Origin: Gemmataceae bacterium
GTDB taxonomy: Bacteria > Planctomycetota > Planctomycetia > Gemmatales > Gemmataceae
Assembly: GCA_947490035.1 (NCBI GenBank)
Contig: CANLGS010000017.1
Location: 1 to 16,389, forward strand
Direction of reading: 5' to 3'
Length of the DNA: 16,389 nt
The notes beneath the pieces are model-generated. The model was not told where the DNA came from. It searched no databases and saw only the letters and a list, made by a program, of their open reading frames with translations. Positions within the stretch are counted from its first letter, which is position 1. Every line of letters starts with the position of its first letter. The position numbers and the translations under genes are program-made. This document shows, piece after piece, positions 7,401 to 13,863 of the stretch.

Positions 7401-8847
7401 CGCCGACGCGAAGGCAAAGGACGCGGACCGCGTCGCGGCGGCGGCGCAGATCATCGAGTTCCAACCGGACAGCGACGACGCGGCCACGAAGCTCCTCGCG
7501 GCGGTCACCGCCGACGCTTCGCCCACGCTCACGGCCGGAATCTTCGAGGCGCTTTCGCAATCTAAGTCTAAGGGCGTCGGGGCCGCGGTCGTCGCGAAGC
7601 TGAAAGACCTCCCGCCCACGGTGCGCCCCGTTGCGCTGCGCATCGTGCTGGCGAAGACCGATTCCGCGAAGGCGTTCCTCGACGCGGTGGAAAAGGGCAC
7701 GCTCCGCTTCGACATGCTCGCGCTCGACCAGCGGACCGCGCTCGCGAGCCACCCGGATAAGGAAGTGGCCGACCGCGCGAAGAAGATGCTCGCGCTTGGT
7801 GGCGGGTTGCCGAACGCCGACCGGCAGAAGGTGATCGAGGAACTGAAGACTGCGCTCGCGAAGACCGGCAACGTGGAGAACGGCAAGAAGATGTTCGTCG
7901 CGCACTGCGCGAAGTGCCACAAGCACGGCACCGAAGGCGTCACCATCGGCCCGGACCTCACCGGCTTCGGCGTTCACCCGAAGGAAGAGTTGGTTATCGC
8001 GATCCTCGACCCGTCGCGCAGCGTGGAGGGGAACTTCAAGCTGTACCGCGTGCTGACGAGCGACGACCGCACCGTCCTCGGCATCCTCGGCGCGCAGACG
8101 GCGACGACCACCGAGATCATCGACGCGGAGGCCAAGAAGCACGCGCTCGCGAAGACCGACATCGTGAGCATCAAGGAGACGGACAAGTCGCTCATGCCCG
8201 AAGGTTTCGAGAAGATCATGAAGCCGGAGGAACTGACCGACCTGCTGGAGTTCCTGGCGCAGAAGGGGAAGTTCGTGCCGCTGCCGCTGGACAAGGTCGC
8301 GACGGTGGTCAGCACGAAGGACATGTTCTTCGACGCCGGCGGCACCGCGGAGCGCCTGGTGTTCCCCGACTGGAAGCCGAAGGTGTTCGAGGGCGTGCCG
8401 TTCGTGCTGGTCGATCCGCTGAAGGACAGCGTGAAGAACGTGGTGATGCTGAACGGCCCGCAGGGAACGGTGCCGCCAAAGATGCCGAAGAGCGTGAGTC
8501 TGCCCTTCAACGGCAAGGCGAAGACGATTCACATGCTGAGTGGCGTGGGCGGTTGGTCGGCGCAGCAACCGACGCCGAACGGCACCGTGAGCATGATCGT
8601 TCGCCTCACCTACGAGGACGGCAAGACCGAAGACCACGAACTGAAGAACGGCGTCCACTTCGCGGACTACATCCGCCGCGTGGACGTGCCGGAGTCGAAG
8701 TTCGCGTTCGCGCTGCGCCAGCAGCAGATCCGCTATCTGACCGTGACGCCGAAGCGCCCGGACGCGATGTTGAAGACCATCGAGTTGGTGAAAGGCCCAG
8801 ACCGCACCGCGCCAATCGTGATGGCGGTGACCGTCGAGACGCCGTGA
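4486..8847 (+). CDS. Exported ThuA / PVC membrane-bound-dehydrogenase / HEAT / haem c fusion protein
   Basis: A 1453-residue exported protein. Start 4486 has AGAGG six bases upstream and gives a clear signal peptide (MRVLLSLVALTFAVPAFGA). The domains in order are:
- a ThuA-like domain (about 22-223; GKGFVPLHCASYCF, FYTAWGHDHRTW);
- a planctomycete/verrucomicrobial dehydrogenase-type propeller (about 295-675) with EF-hand-like loops DTDGDGVCD (350-358) and DTNNDGKAD (393-401);
- Ala-rich HEAT-like helices (about 690-1095);
- a cytochrome c domain with C1141-A-K-C-H1145 and a likely axial Met in SLMPEG (M1237);
- a C-terminal domain of about 175 residues that I cannot name.
Relatives are thought to oxidise sugars or alcohols outside the cytoplasm and pass electrons to haem. 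The substrate here is unknown. Residues 464-471 (GADAPRSP) are encoded by an inserted repeat between propeller strands. First gene of the long operon; it may be cotranscribed with the ROK gene. Confidence 0.92.
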   Translation: MRVLLSLVALTFAVPAFGAEPPKLKVLFLGDNAGHKPADRFKQLQPVFAKRGIELTYTDKLEALNAKNLGAYDALMIFANHTKIAPEQEKALLEYVENGKGFVPLHCASYCFLNSPKYIEMVGAQFRSHGTGTFRTEVVKADHEITKGFKSFSSWDETYVHTKHNEKGRTVLEVRAEGELKEPWTWVREQGKGRVFYTAWGHDHRTWSHPGFHNLVERGLRWSVGQDPALAGTYSELLNLEKPEMTKLAKDAKPFEYIDAKVPFYPARGGNREPLTKMQKPLAVEESMKHIITPVDFQLKVFVTEKELGGKPLAMAWDERGRLFVSITLDYPNEMKPPGEGRDKIVMCEDTDGDGVCDKVTVFADKLSIATSLLPYAGGLIVHQAPVTLFLKDTNNDGKADVRQELFRGWSTGDTHAGPSNLHYGFDNWVYGSVGYAGFNGTVNGEKIAFKQGFYRFRVEKNQGADAPRSPLNVTKLEFLRSTSNNTWGLCFDESGELFGSTANGCPFVHMPIPNRYYEKVNGLSPTVLQNIAADNHVEPITDKVRQVDWHGGFTAAANVSIYTARTYPREYWNRTAFISEPTAHLTATMTFEPNGTSFKAKYGWNLVASDDEWCAPIDAQVGPDGHMWVMDWYNFIVQHNPTPAGFKNGKGNAYETELRDKTHGRIYRVVYTKAKAEKPFTLKDATPQQLVDALKHPNMTWRLHAQRLLAADAKADTVGALLKVLEDKSVDETGNNPAVVHALHALASLGALDGKNEAAAKGVVAAAAHPSAAVRVAALAVVPRQAEWFAKLPTSVLADTNPKVRLAGLLALSELPASAAGGERLTKVLAGLSDSDPPTRAAILGAAAAHDGFFLADMKNLPDRTAVLDAVEAAARSFAGRDEQGALVGLLAEVPRSKPAVAERFIAGLAAGWPSSKKPKLAAGDEAAIAQALASLPAASRGKLLKLASGWGVKGIDEQLAAITKNAFATLADAKAKDADRVAAAAQIIEFQPDSDDAATKLLAAVTADASPTLTAGIFEALSQSKSKGVGAAVVAKLKDLPPTVRPVALRIVLAKTDSAKAFLDAVEKGTLRFDMLALDQRTALASHPDKEVADRAKKMLALGGGLPNADRQKVIEELKTALAKTGNVENGKKMFVAHCAKCHKHGTEGVTIGPDLTGFGVHPKEELVIAILDPSRSVEGNFKLYRVLTSDDRTVLGILGAQTATTTEIIDAEAKKHALAKTDIVSIKETDKSLMPEGFEKIMKPEELTDLLEFLAQKGKFVPLPLDKVATVVSTKDMFFDAGGTAERLVFPDWKPKVFEGVPFVLVDPLKDSVKNVVMLNGPQGTVPPKMPKSVSLPFNGKAKTIHMLSGVGGWSAQQPTPNGTVSMIVRLTYEDGKTEDHELKNGVHFADYIRRVDVPESKFAFALRQQQIRYLTVTPKRPDAMLKTIELVKGPDRTAPIVMAVTVETP
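5874..5897. repeat. 24-nt palindromic element inside coding sequence (encodes GADAPRSP)
   Basis: A GGGGGC-TGAC-GCCCCC hairpin followed by CGCTCGCC. The 24 bases are identical to 13983-14006 and are read in the same frame there. It falls in the loop after FRVEKNQ in the dehydrogenase domain, just before KLEFLRSTSNNTWG, which I recall as conserved in relatives. This suggests an in-frame insertion tolerated in a surface loop. Confidence 0.8.
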
Positions 8848-8851
8848 GTGG

Positions 8852-8875
8852 TAAGATGAGGGCATCCGTGGGAGG
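8852..8875 (+). promoter_or_regulatory. Leader of antitoxin 1: possible -10 (TAAGAT) and strong ribosome binding site
   Basis: The 35-base gap before the antitoxin holds TAAGAT (8852-8857; four of six to a -10 consensus, no convincing -35) and GGAGG (8871-8875), seven bases before the ATG. The ribosome binding site is clear and fixes the start at 8883. The internal promoter is only a possibility. Confidence 0.35.
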
Positions 8876-8882
8876 TTTCGTG

Positions 8883-9170
8883 ATGCTCAAGACAATCGAA
8901 GTGGTGTTCGACGGCAAGACGTTCGTGCCGAGTGAACCGGTCGATCTGCCGACCGGCACGAAGGTGAGCGTGCCGCTACCCGACAGCGCCGCGCCGCGGG
9001 GCGTGTGCGCCGGGCCGCCGCCGGCACCGATGACCGACGAGGAAAAGGCCGACTGGGAGCGGTTGTCCCGCATCTGGGCGGAGACGCCGCTGCCGTGGCC
9101 AACGGTTGATGAGGCGGTCGCCGCGATGCGCCGCCCGTCATACCCGTTCCCACCGGAGGACGCTCCGTGA
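8883..9170 (+). CDS. Antitoxin of VapBC-like pair 1 (DUF104 / AF2212-like)
   Basis: A 95-residue protein beginning MLKTIEVVFDGKTFVPSEP, followed by VDLPTGTKVSV. This matches the short beta-rich N-terminus of DUF104/AF2212-like antitoxins, which contain a pattern of the type L-P-x-G-x-x-V-x-V. The C-terminal half (MTDEEKADWERLSRIWAE and on to a Pro-rich end) is probably the helical toxin-neutralising tail. It starts 35 bases after the previous stop behind GGAGG, and its TGA overlaps the GTG start of the PIN protein by four bases (GTGA, 9167-9170), typical of co-translated toxin-antitoxin genes. It should bind and block the neighbouring ribonuclease and may help autoregulate. The pair sits inside an operon of exported cytochrome proteins to which it has no obvious functional link. 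Confidence 0.78.
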   Translation: MLKTIEVVFDGKTFVPSEPVDLPTGTKVSVPLPDSAAPRGVCAGPPPAPMTDEEKADWERLSRIWAETPLPWPTVDEAVAAMRRPSYPFPPEDAP

Positions 9171-9658
9171 TCCTGCTGGACTCGAACGTCCTGCTGGTCG
9201 ATTTCAAGTACCACAACGACCCGACCTTCGCACGAAACCGGCAGGCGATGACGGCTCTTGCCGCGTCCGGGGTTGTGCTCGGAGTGCCGACACAGGTCAT
9301 CATCGAAATCGTTGGGGTGATGAGCTTTGGCACGCCCGCCGCCGACGTGTTGAAGATTTGGCCGACAATCCAGAAGAAGTACAACCTTACGGTCGTTCCC
9401 GACCCGGCGGTTGTGCCCGACCACTGCGGTTGCACGCCGGACGAGATCGTGGCCGAAATGGTCTGTAAGAGGCACTCCGGGGACGCGGTGATCGCGGCCC
9501 AGATCGCCAAATACGCTTCGGGTGCCGCCGCGTTTCTGACGTGGAACCTGAAGCACTTTCGCGGCAACCTCGTCATCCCGGTTCTCACGCCCGACGAATG
9601 GCTTCAGCAGCAGACGCCACCCGCCGCACAATCCCCGCCCGCCGGACCCACGCCATGA
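9167..9658 (+). CDS. PIN-domain toxin of VapBC-like pair 1
   Basis: A 163-residue PIN-domain protein, expected to be a metal-dependent ribonuclease toxin. PIN acidic positions are visible: D5 in ILLDSNVLLVD, E47 in VIIEIVG, D106 in HSGDAVIAAQIAKY, and the late TWNLKHF motif with N127 where many relatives have N or D. It starts at GTG in a four-base GTGA overlap with the antitoxin. Its TGA overlaps the ATG of the next gene (ATGA, 9655-9658), so the toxin is translationally linked to the haem protein that follows. The C-terminal tail after about residue 145 is rich in Pro, Gln and Ala and probably disordered. It is somewhat longer than usual VapC proteins (about 130-140 residues). Confidence 0.8.
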   Translation: MILLDSNVLLVDFKYHNDPTFARNRQAMTALAASGVVLGVPTQVIIEIVGVMSFGTPAADVLKIWPTIQKKYNLTVVPDPAVVPDHCGCTPDEIVAEMVCKRHSGDAVIAAQIAKYASGAAAFLTWNLKHFRGNLVIPVLTPDEWLQQQTPPAAQSPPAGPTP

Positions 9659-12228
9659 CCTCACGCCTCGTTCGCTCGTTCGCACTCGCCGGCCTCGTCG
9701 CGGGCGTTGTCGCCCTCGGCGGCGCTTTCCGCACGCGCGCCGCCGACGACAAGAAGGATGACGCGCCGACGTTCACCAAGGCGCAGGTGTCCTTCTACGA
9801 GAAGGAGGTGCTGCCGGTCCTCACGCAGCACTGCCTCAAGTGCCACGGGGCCGACCCGGACAAGCTCAAGGGCGACCTGAACCTCACCACGCGCAAGGGC
9901 GTGCTCACCGGCGGCGAGACCGGCCCGGCCGTGAACCTCGCGAAGCCGGCCGACAGCCTGCTCGTGAAGATGATTCACTACAAGGAAGACGGCTACAAGA
10001 TGCCGCCGAAGGGCAAGATGCCCGACAAGGACATCGCGACGCTTGAGAAATGGGTGAAGGAGGGGCTGCCGGTTCCCGCCGACCTCCTGGGCACCGCGGT
10101 CGCCAAGAAGAGCGTCGTCACCGAGGAGGCGAAGAAGTACTGGGCGTACCAACCGGTGAAGCGCCCCACAGTGCCGGTTAGCCGCGACCCGAAGGGGAGC
10201 GCGTGGGTCAAGAACCCCATCGACGCCTTCGTGCTGGCGAAGCTCGAAGCGAAGGGGCTGAAGCCGGTCGCGCCCGCGGCAAAAGCGGCGCTCATCCGCC
10301 GCGCCTACTACGACCTCACCGGCGTTCCGCCGACACCGGAAGAAGTGGACGCGTTCGTCGCGAGCAAGGACTCGGACGCTTACGAAAAGCTCCTCGACAA
10401 GCTGCTCGCGTCGCCGCAGTACGGTGAGAAGTGGGGCCGGCACTGGCTCGACGTAGTGCGGTTCGCGGAGACCAACGGCTACGAGCGCGACGGCCCCAAG
10501 CCGTTCGCGTGGCGCTATCGCGATTACGTCATCAAGTCGTTCAACGACGACAAGCCGTACACGCAGTTCGTGAAGGAGCAACTCGCGGGCGACGAGGTGC
10601 CGGGCTACAACCCGGACGCGGTCGTCGCCACCGGGTTCTACCGCCTGGGCATCTGGGACGACGAACCGGCCGACCGCGAGCAGGCGCTCTTCGACGGCTA
10701 CGACGACATCGTCGCGACCGCGGGGCAAGCGTTCCTCGGCACCACGTTCAACTGCGCCCGCTGCCACGACCACAAGGCCGACCCGATCCCGCAGACGGAC
10801 TACTACAAACTCGTCGCGTTCTTCCGCGACATCCGCCCGTACTCGGGCGACGCGAACCCGCGTTCCACGCCGACGCTCACCGACATCACGGCACCGGACC
10901 AGCGTGCGAAGTACGAAGAGGACTTGAAGAAGCGCGCGACCCGCGTTGACGAAATCAAGAAGCTGATGGAAGCGATCGAGGACGAGGTCATCAAGACGCT
11001 GCCGGCGGAAGACCAGCGAGCCTCCGAGGGCGTTGACCGACCGCAGGTGATCGCGAAGAAGGTGGTGCCGCTGCTCAAAGGCAAGCAGAAGGACGATTAC
11101 ACCGCGTTCAAAACCGAGCGCACCGCGCTAGAGAAGAAGCCGGCCCCGCCGGGGCAGCAGCTCGCGCTCTCGGTGAATAACTGCGACAAGAACCCGCCGC
11201 CCACGCACCTCCTCGTCAGGGGAAGCCCGCACGCGAAGGGCAAAGAGGTGAAGCCCGGCTTCCCCGAGGTGCTGGGGCTGCCGGACCCGACCATCACCGC
11301 GGGCGCGAAGTCGAGCGGGCGCCGCACCGTCCTCGCGAACTGGATGACATCGAAGGACAACCCGTTCACCGCGCGCGTGTTCGTGAACCGCGTGTGGCAG
11401 TACCACTTCGGCCGCGGCATCGTGCCCACCGCGAACGACTTCGGCAAGCTCGGCGAACAGCCCACGCACCCGGAGTTGCTCGACTGGTTGTCCGCCGAAT
11501 TCATGGAGCCGACCCCGGTGAACCCCGACCGTAAGGGAGGGGGTGCTTGGACACTGAAGCGCCTGCACAAGCTCATCATGATGTCGAGCGTGTACCAACT
11601 GTCGGCCGCGGCCGACGCCGACAACCTGAAGACCGACCCGTCGAACGCGCTGCTGTGGCGGTTCAACATGCGGCGGCTGTCGGGCGAAGAGGTGCGCGAC
11701 TCGATCCTGCTCGCGAGCGGTTCGCTGAACCTGAAGCAGTTCGGAACGAGTAAGTTCCCGAAGATTACGAAGGAGGTACTCGCGGGGCAGTCGGTGCCCG
11801 GTCAGGGCTGGCCGACTTCGCAGCCCGACGAGGCCAACCGGCGGAGCGTGTACGCGCACATCAAGCGGTCGCTGCGCGTGCCCATCCTCGTCGGCTTCGA
11901 CCAGCCGGACCCGGATGCGAGTTGCCCGGTCCGCTACATCACGACCGTGCCGACGCAGTCGCTCGGGCTGTTGAACGGCGAGTTCGCCAACGAGCAAGCG
12001 GAAGCCTTCGCGAAGCGCCTCCAGAAGGAACTACCGACCGATGTGGGCGCGCAAGTGACGCGCGCGATCCGGCTCACGACCGGCCGCGTGCCGACCGCCG
12101 ACGAGGTGAAGCAGGACGTGGCTTTCATCACGCGTTTGAAGGACAAACACAAACTCGACGACCTGAAGGCGCTCGCGCAATACTGCCTGCTGTGCCTGAA
12201 CGCCAACGAGTTCGTGTATCTGGATTAG
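9655..12228 (+). CDS. Exported PSCyt1-DUF1549-DUF1553 cytochrome protein
   Basis: An 857-residue planctomycete-type protein. It has an N-terminal export signal (RSFALAGLVAGVVALGGAF, about residues 7-25) and a PSCyt1 cytochrome domain with C60-L-K-C-H64. The DUF1549/PSCyt2 domain (about 187-397) contains SPQYGEKWGRHWLDVVRF and a second haem-type motif, C367-A-R-C-H371. A Lys/Glu-rich, possibly coiled segment follows (about 415-450). DUF1553/PSD1 covers about 556-830 (RVFVNRVWQYHFGRGIV). The domain set is known from genomes of this phylum, but its reaction is not established; an extracytoplasmic electron-transfer or oxidative role is inferred. The start at 9655 is the ATG in the ATGA overlap with the PIN gene. 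It lacks its own good Shine-Dalgarno, which suggests translational coupling. Its usual partner DUF1501 lies 1.6 kb downstream instead of adjacent. Confidence 0.92.
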   Translation: MTSRLVRSFALAGLVAGVVALGGAFRTRAADDKKDDAPTFTKAQVSFYEKEVLPVLTQHCLKCHGADPDKLKGDLNLTTRKGVLTGGETGPAVNLAKPADSLLVKMIHYKEDGYKMPPKGKMPDKDIATLEKWVKEGLPVPADLLGTAVAKKSVVTEEAKKYWAYQPVKRPTVPVSRDPKGSAWVKNPIDAFVLAKLEAKGLKPVAPAAKAALIRRAYYDLTGVPPTPEEVDAFVASKDSDAYEKLLDKLLASPQYGEKWGRHWLDVVRFAETNGYERDGPKPFAWRYRDYVIKSFNDDKPYTQFVKEQLAGDEVPGYNPDAVVATGFYRLGIWDDEPADREQALFDGYDDIVATAGQAFLGTTFNCARCHDHKADPIPQTDYYKLVAFFRDIRPYSGDANPRSTPTLTDITAPDQRAKYEEDLKKRATRVDEIKKLMEAIEDEVIKTLPAEDQRASEGVDRPQVIAKKVVPLLKGKQKDDYTAFKTERTALEKKPAPPGQQLALSVNNCDKNPPPTHLLVRGSPHAKGKEVKPGFPEVLGLPDPTITAGAKSSGRRTVLANWMTSKDNPFTARVFVNRVWQYHFGRGIVPTANDFGKLGEQPTHPELLDWLSAEFMEPTPVNPDRKGGGAWTLKRLHKLIMMSSVYQLSAAADADNLKTDPSNALLWRFNMRRLSGEEVRDSILLASGSLNLKQFGTSKFPKITKEVLAGQSVPGQGWPTSQPDEANRRSVYAHIKRSLRVPILVGFDQPDPDASCPVRYITTVPTQSLGLLNGEFANEQAEAFAKRLQKELPTDVGAQVTRAIRLTTGRVPTADEVKQDVAFITRLKDKHKLDDLKALAQYCLLCLNANEFVYLD

Positions 12229-12238
12229 CCACGCCTGT

Positions 12239-12256
12239 TACGATGGCGGCAGGAGG
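12239..12256 (+). promoter_or_regulatory. Leader of antitoxin 2: possible -10 (TACGAT) and strong ribosome binding site
   Basis: The 35-base gap after the DUF1553 stop holds TACGAT (12239-12244; four of six to a -10 consensus, no clear -35) and AGGAGG (12251-12256), seven bases before ATG 12264. The ribosome binding site favours 12264 over the in-frame ATG at 12243. Confidence 0.35.
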
Positions 12257-12263
12257 GCATCAC

Positions 12264-12551
12264 ATGACGTTCCCGATTCTGGTGACGCAGACGAACGGCA
12301 CGTTCACCGCGAGCGTTCTCGGCTCCCCCGCGATGGCCGCGGACGGGGCGACGAAAGAGGGCGCGGTCGCGGCCGTCACGGCGCGGTTCCGCGCCGGCGT
12401 GGCCGCGGGCGAGGTGGTGCTGGTGGACGTGCCCGATCCGCCGCTCCCGTTCCGGCCGGTATCGCCCGAAGACGCAGTGGTACTGCGCGAGATGTGTGCG
12501 GAAATCTATCGCGAGCGCGACGCGCAGAAGGCCGCGGAGTTCCCGGAGTGA
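12264..12551 (+). CDS. Putative antitoxin of VapBC-like pair 2 (HicB-like N-terminus)
   Basis: A 95-residue protein beginning MTFPILVTQTNGTFTASVLG. The N-terminal half (beta strands, then ATKEGAVAAVTARF) resembles the partial ribonuclease-H-like fold of HicB-type antitoxins. The C-terminal half (EDAVVLREMCAEIYRERDAQ and after) is charged and helical, as expected for a neutralising tail. AGGAGG seven bases upstream of ATG 12264 decides the start; ATG 12243 would add seven residues and place the Shine-Dalgarno inside the gene. Its TGA overlaps the GTG start of a clear PIN toxin by four bases (GTGA). Assignment as an antitoxin rests mainly on this arrangement, since I recognise the fold only loosely. 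The gene has the same length (288 nt) and leader length as antitoxin 1, although the proteins are not similar. Confidence 0.65.
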   Translation: MTFPILVTQTNGTFTASVLGSPAMAADGATKEGAVAAVTARFRAGVAAGEVVLVDVPDPPLPFRPVSPEDAVVLREMCAEIYRERDAQKAAEFPE

Positions 12552-12967
12552 ACGCCTTCGACACCGACGTTCTCACGGAGTTGTTCGCCGGGGATGTGCT
12601 GTACGTCCAGCGGTTCGCGGCCATCGACCCGGACAAGCGCGGCCTTTCGATCGTCGCCGCGGCGGAAATCGTGCGCGGGTGGCTCGCCGCCATCCGTCAA
12701 GCCGAAGCCGGCAAAGGGCGGATGAGTTTGGAGTACGCCTTCGGCCAATTTCAGCAGAGGTTGGTGAACATGGCTCCGTTCACCCTTCTCTCGTACACCG
12801 CTGCGGCCGACGCGCTCTTCCAACAGTGGCGTGCGGCGAAGGTTCGCGTCGGCACGAACGACCTGCGGATCGCAGCCATTTGCATCGTTCACAGGGCGAC
12901 GCTGGTGATCCGCAACGCCCGCGACTACGCCCAGATACCCGGCCTGACTTTCGACGTGTGGAACTGA
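12548..12967 (+). CDS. vapC: PIN-domain toxin of VapBC-like pair 2 (VapC-like)
   Basis: A 139-residue protein of the usual VapC length. PIN motifs are complete: D5 (FDTDVLTELF), E40 (AAAEIVRGWL), the classic GTNDLRIAA with D105, and IRNARDYAQIPGL with D126. It is expected to cleave RNA (tRNA or rRNA in known VapC proteins) unless held by the antitoxin encoded just upstream. The start is GTG within the GTGA overlap. Three bases separate its stop from the next gene, so all are probably on one transcript. This pair and the nuclease-like gene after it separate DUF1553 from DUF1501, which suggests acquisition as a block. Confidence 0.85.
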   Translation: MNAFDTDVLTELFAGDVLYVQRFAAIDPDKRGLSIVAAAEIVRGWLAAIRQAEAGKGRMSLEYAFGQFQQRLVNMAPFTLLSYTAAADALFQQWRAAKVRVGTNDLRIAAICIVHRATLVIRNARDYAQIPGLTFDVWN

Positions 12968-12970
12968 CCC

Positions 12971-13855
12971 ATGCGGAACCGGTACGACGCGAGCAGCAAA
13001 TGGTTGATCGAGACGTTCGCGACGGAGTTGCTGCAAATCGCGGGCGTTGATCCGATCGCGAGCGTCAAACCGGTGGCGAGCGAACTGGTTCAATCGCGGC
13101 AACTGCCAGACGGACTCGTGGAGGTAACCTTCACGGGCCGAGCCGGGCCGGTGTTGCACCTGATCGAAGTGAACACCTACTCCTATGCCAGCACCGCGAA
13201 CGAACTGTTGGACGATGTGCTGTTGACGTATCTGAACCGGCGGGTGGTGCCGGAGGTGATCGCGATTACGCTCCACGACGGCGGGAACGTGCGCGTCGCG
13301 CCCGCCATTCGCGTGGACAGCCCGCTTCGCCACACGCGGCTCGAAGCCGGTTGGCGCGTGGTGAACCTGTGGGAACTGAACGCGGCCGACTTCTTGCCGC
13401 TGCGCGATCCCGGTTTGGCACCATGGGTCACGCTCATGAAGATCGACGGCCCACCGGAGCCGGTGTTACAACAATGCCGGGACGTGATCGAAACGTTACC
13501 CGCGCCCGGCCGCAAGGCGAACCTGCTCGGCGTCACGCAGATTCTTGCGGGCCTGCGGTTCGACGAGCAAATGCTCGAGAAACTGTTTCGAGTGGAGGGG
13601 AGAATGATCGAATCACCTGTGCTTGAGAAGTGGTTCCGCCAGCGCGAGATCGCTGCGTACCACCGCGCGATCTTGGAAGGGTTGGAGGTTCGGTTCGGTC
13701 CAGTGCCGGAAGACGTGTCCGCTGCCGTCCGGGTGATTACCGACGAAGAACGCGTCGCGGAAGTTCGGAGAGCGTCTTACGTCTGCACTTCGCTCGACGA
13801 CTTTCGCGCCCGACTCACGCAACCTACCTCGCCCGCGAACAATCCCATCAACTGA
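12971..13855 (+). CDS. Rpn / PD-(D/E)XK nuclease-like protein
   Basis: A 294-residue protein with the plan of Rpn-family (recombination-promoting nuclease, transposase-31-like) PD-(D/E)XK proteins. These are often annotated as cytosolic proteins or putative transposases. The N-terminal YDASSKWLIE segment is followed by a probable nuclease core, D47 (LPDGLVEV) and E66-x-N68 in HLIEVNTYSY, where E-x-Q or E-x-K is usual. Then come a helix, LLDDVLLTYLNRR, and the strand VVPEVIAITLH. The C-terminus (about 190-294) is helical, and the last 15 residues are Pro/Thr/Asn-rich. No signal peptide is seen. It starts three bases after the VapC stop with only a weak ribosome binding site, and its stop codon overlaps the Shine-Dalgarno of the DUF1501 gene. 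Nuclease activity is inferred; the N68 substitution leaves it uncertain. Confidence 0.65.
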   Translation: MRNRYDASSKWLIETFATELLQIAGVDPIASVKPVASELVQSRQLPDGLVEVTFTGRAGPVLHLIEVNTYSYASTANELLDDVLLTYLNRRVVPEVIAITLHDGGNVRVAPAIRVDSPLRHTRLEAGWRVVNLWELNAADFLPLRDPGLAPWVTLMKIDGPPEPVLQQCRDVIETLPAPGRKANLLGVTQILAGLRFDEQMLEKLFRVEGRMIESPVLEKWFRQREIAAYHRAILEGLEVRFGPVPEDVSAAVRVITDEERVAEVRRASYVCTSLDDFRARLTQPTSPANNPIN

Positions 13856-13863
13856 GGCTTCTC

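Noticed and set aside
7559..7574. Tandem TCTAAG repeat inside the HEAT region
   Set aside because: Only two copies, encoding Ser-Lys twice in a surface loop; chance is sufficient.
6460..8865. An 801-codon open frame on the minus strand opposite the ThuA/dehydrogenase gene
   Set aside because: Its product is Arg/His/Leu-rich with no recognisable domain, and it mirrors the codon bias of the real plus-strand gene, which has clear domains throughout. It is a GC-rich shadow frame.
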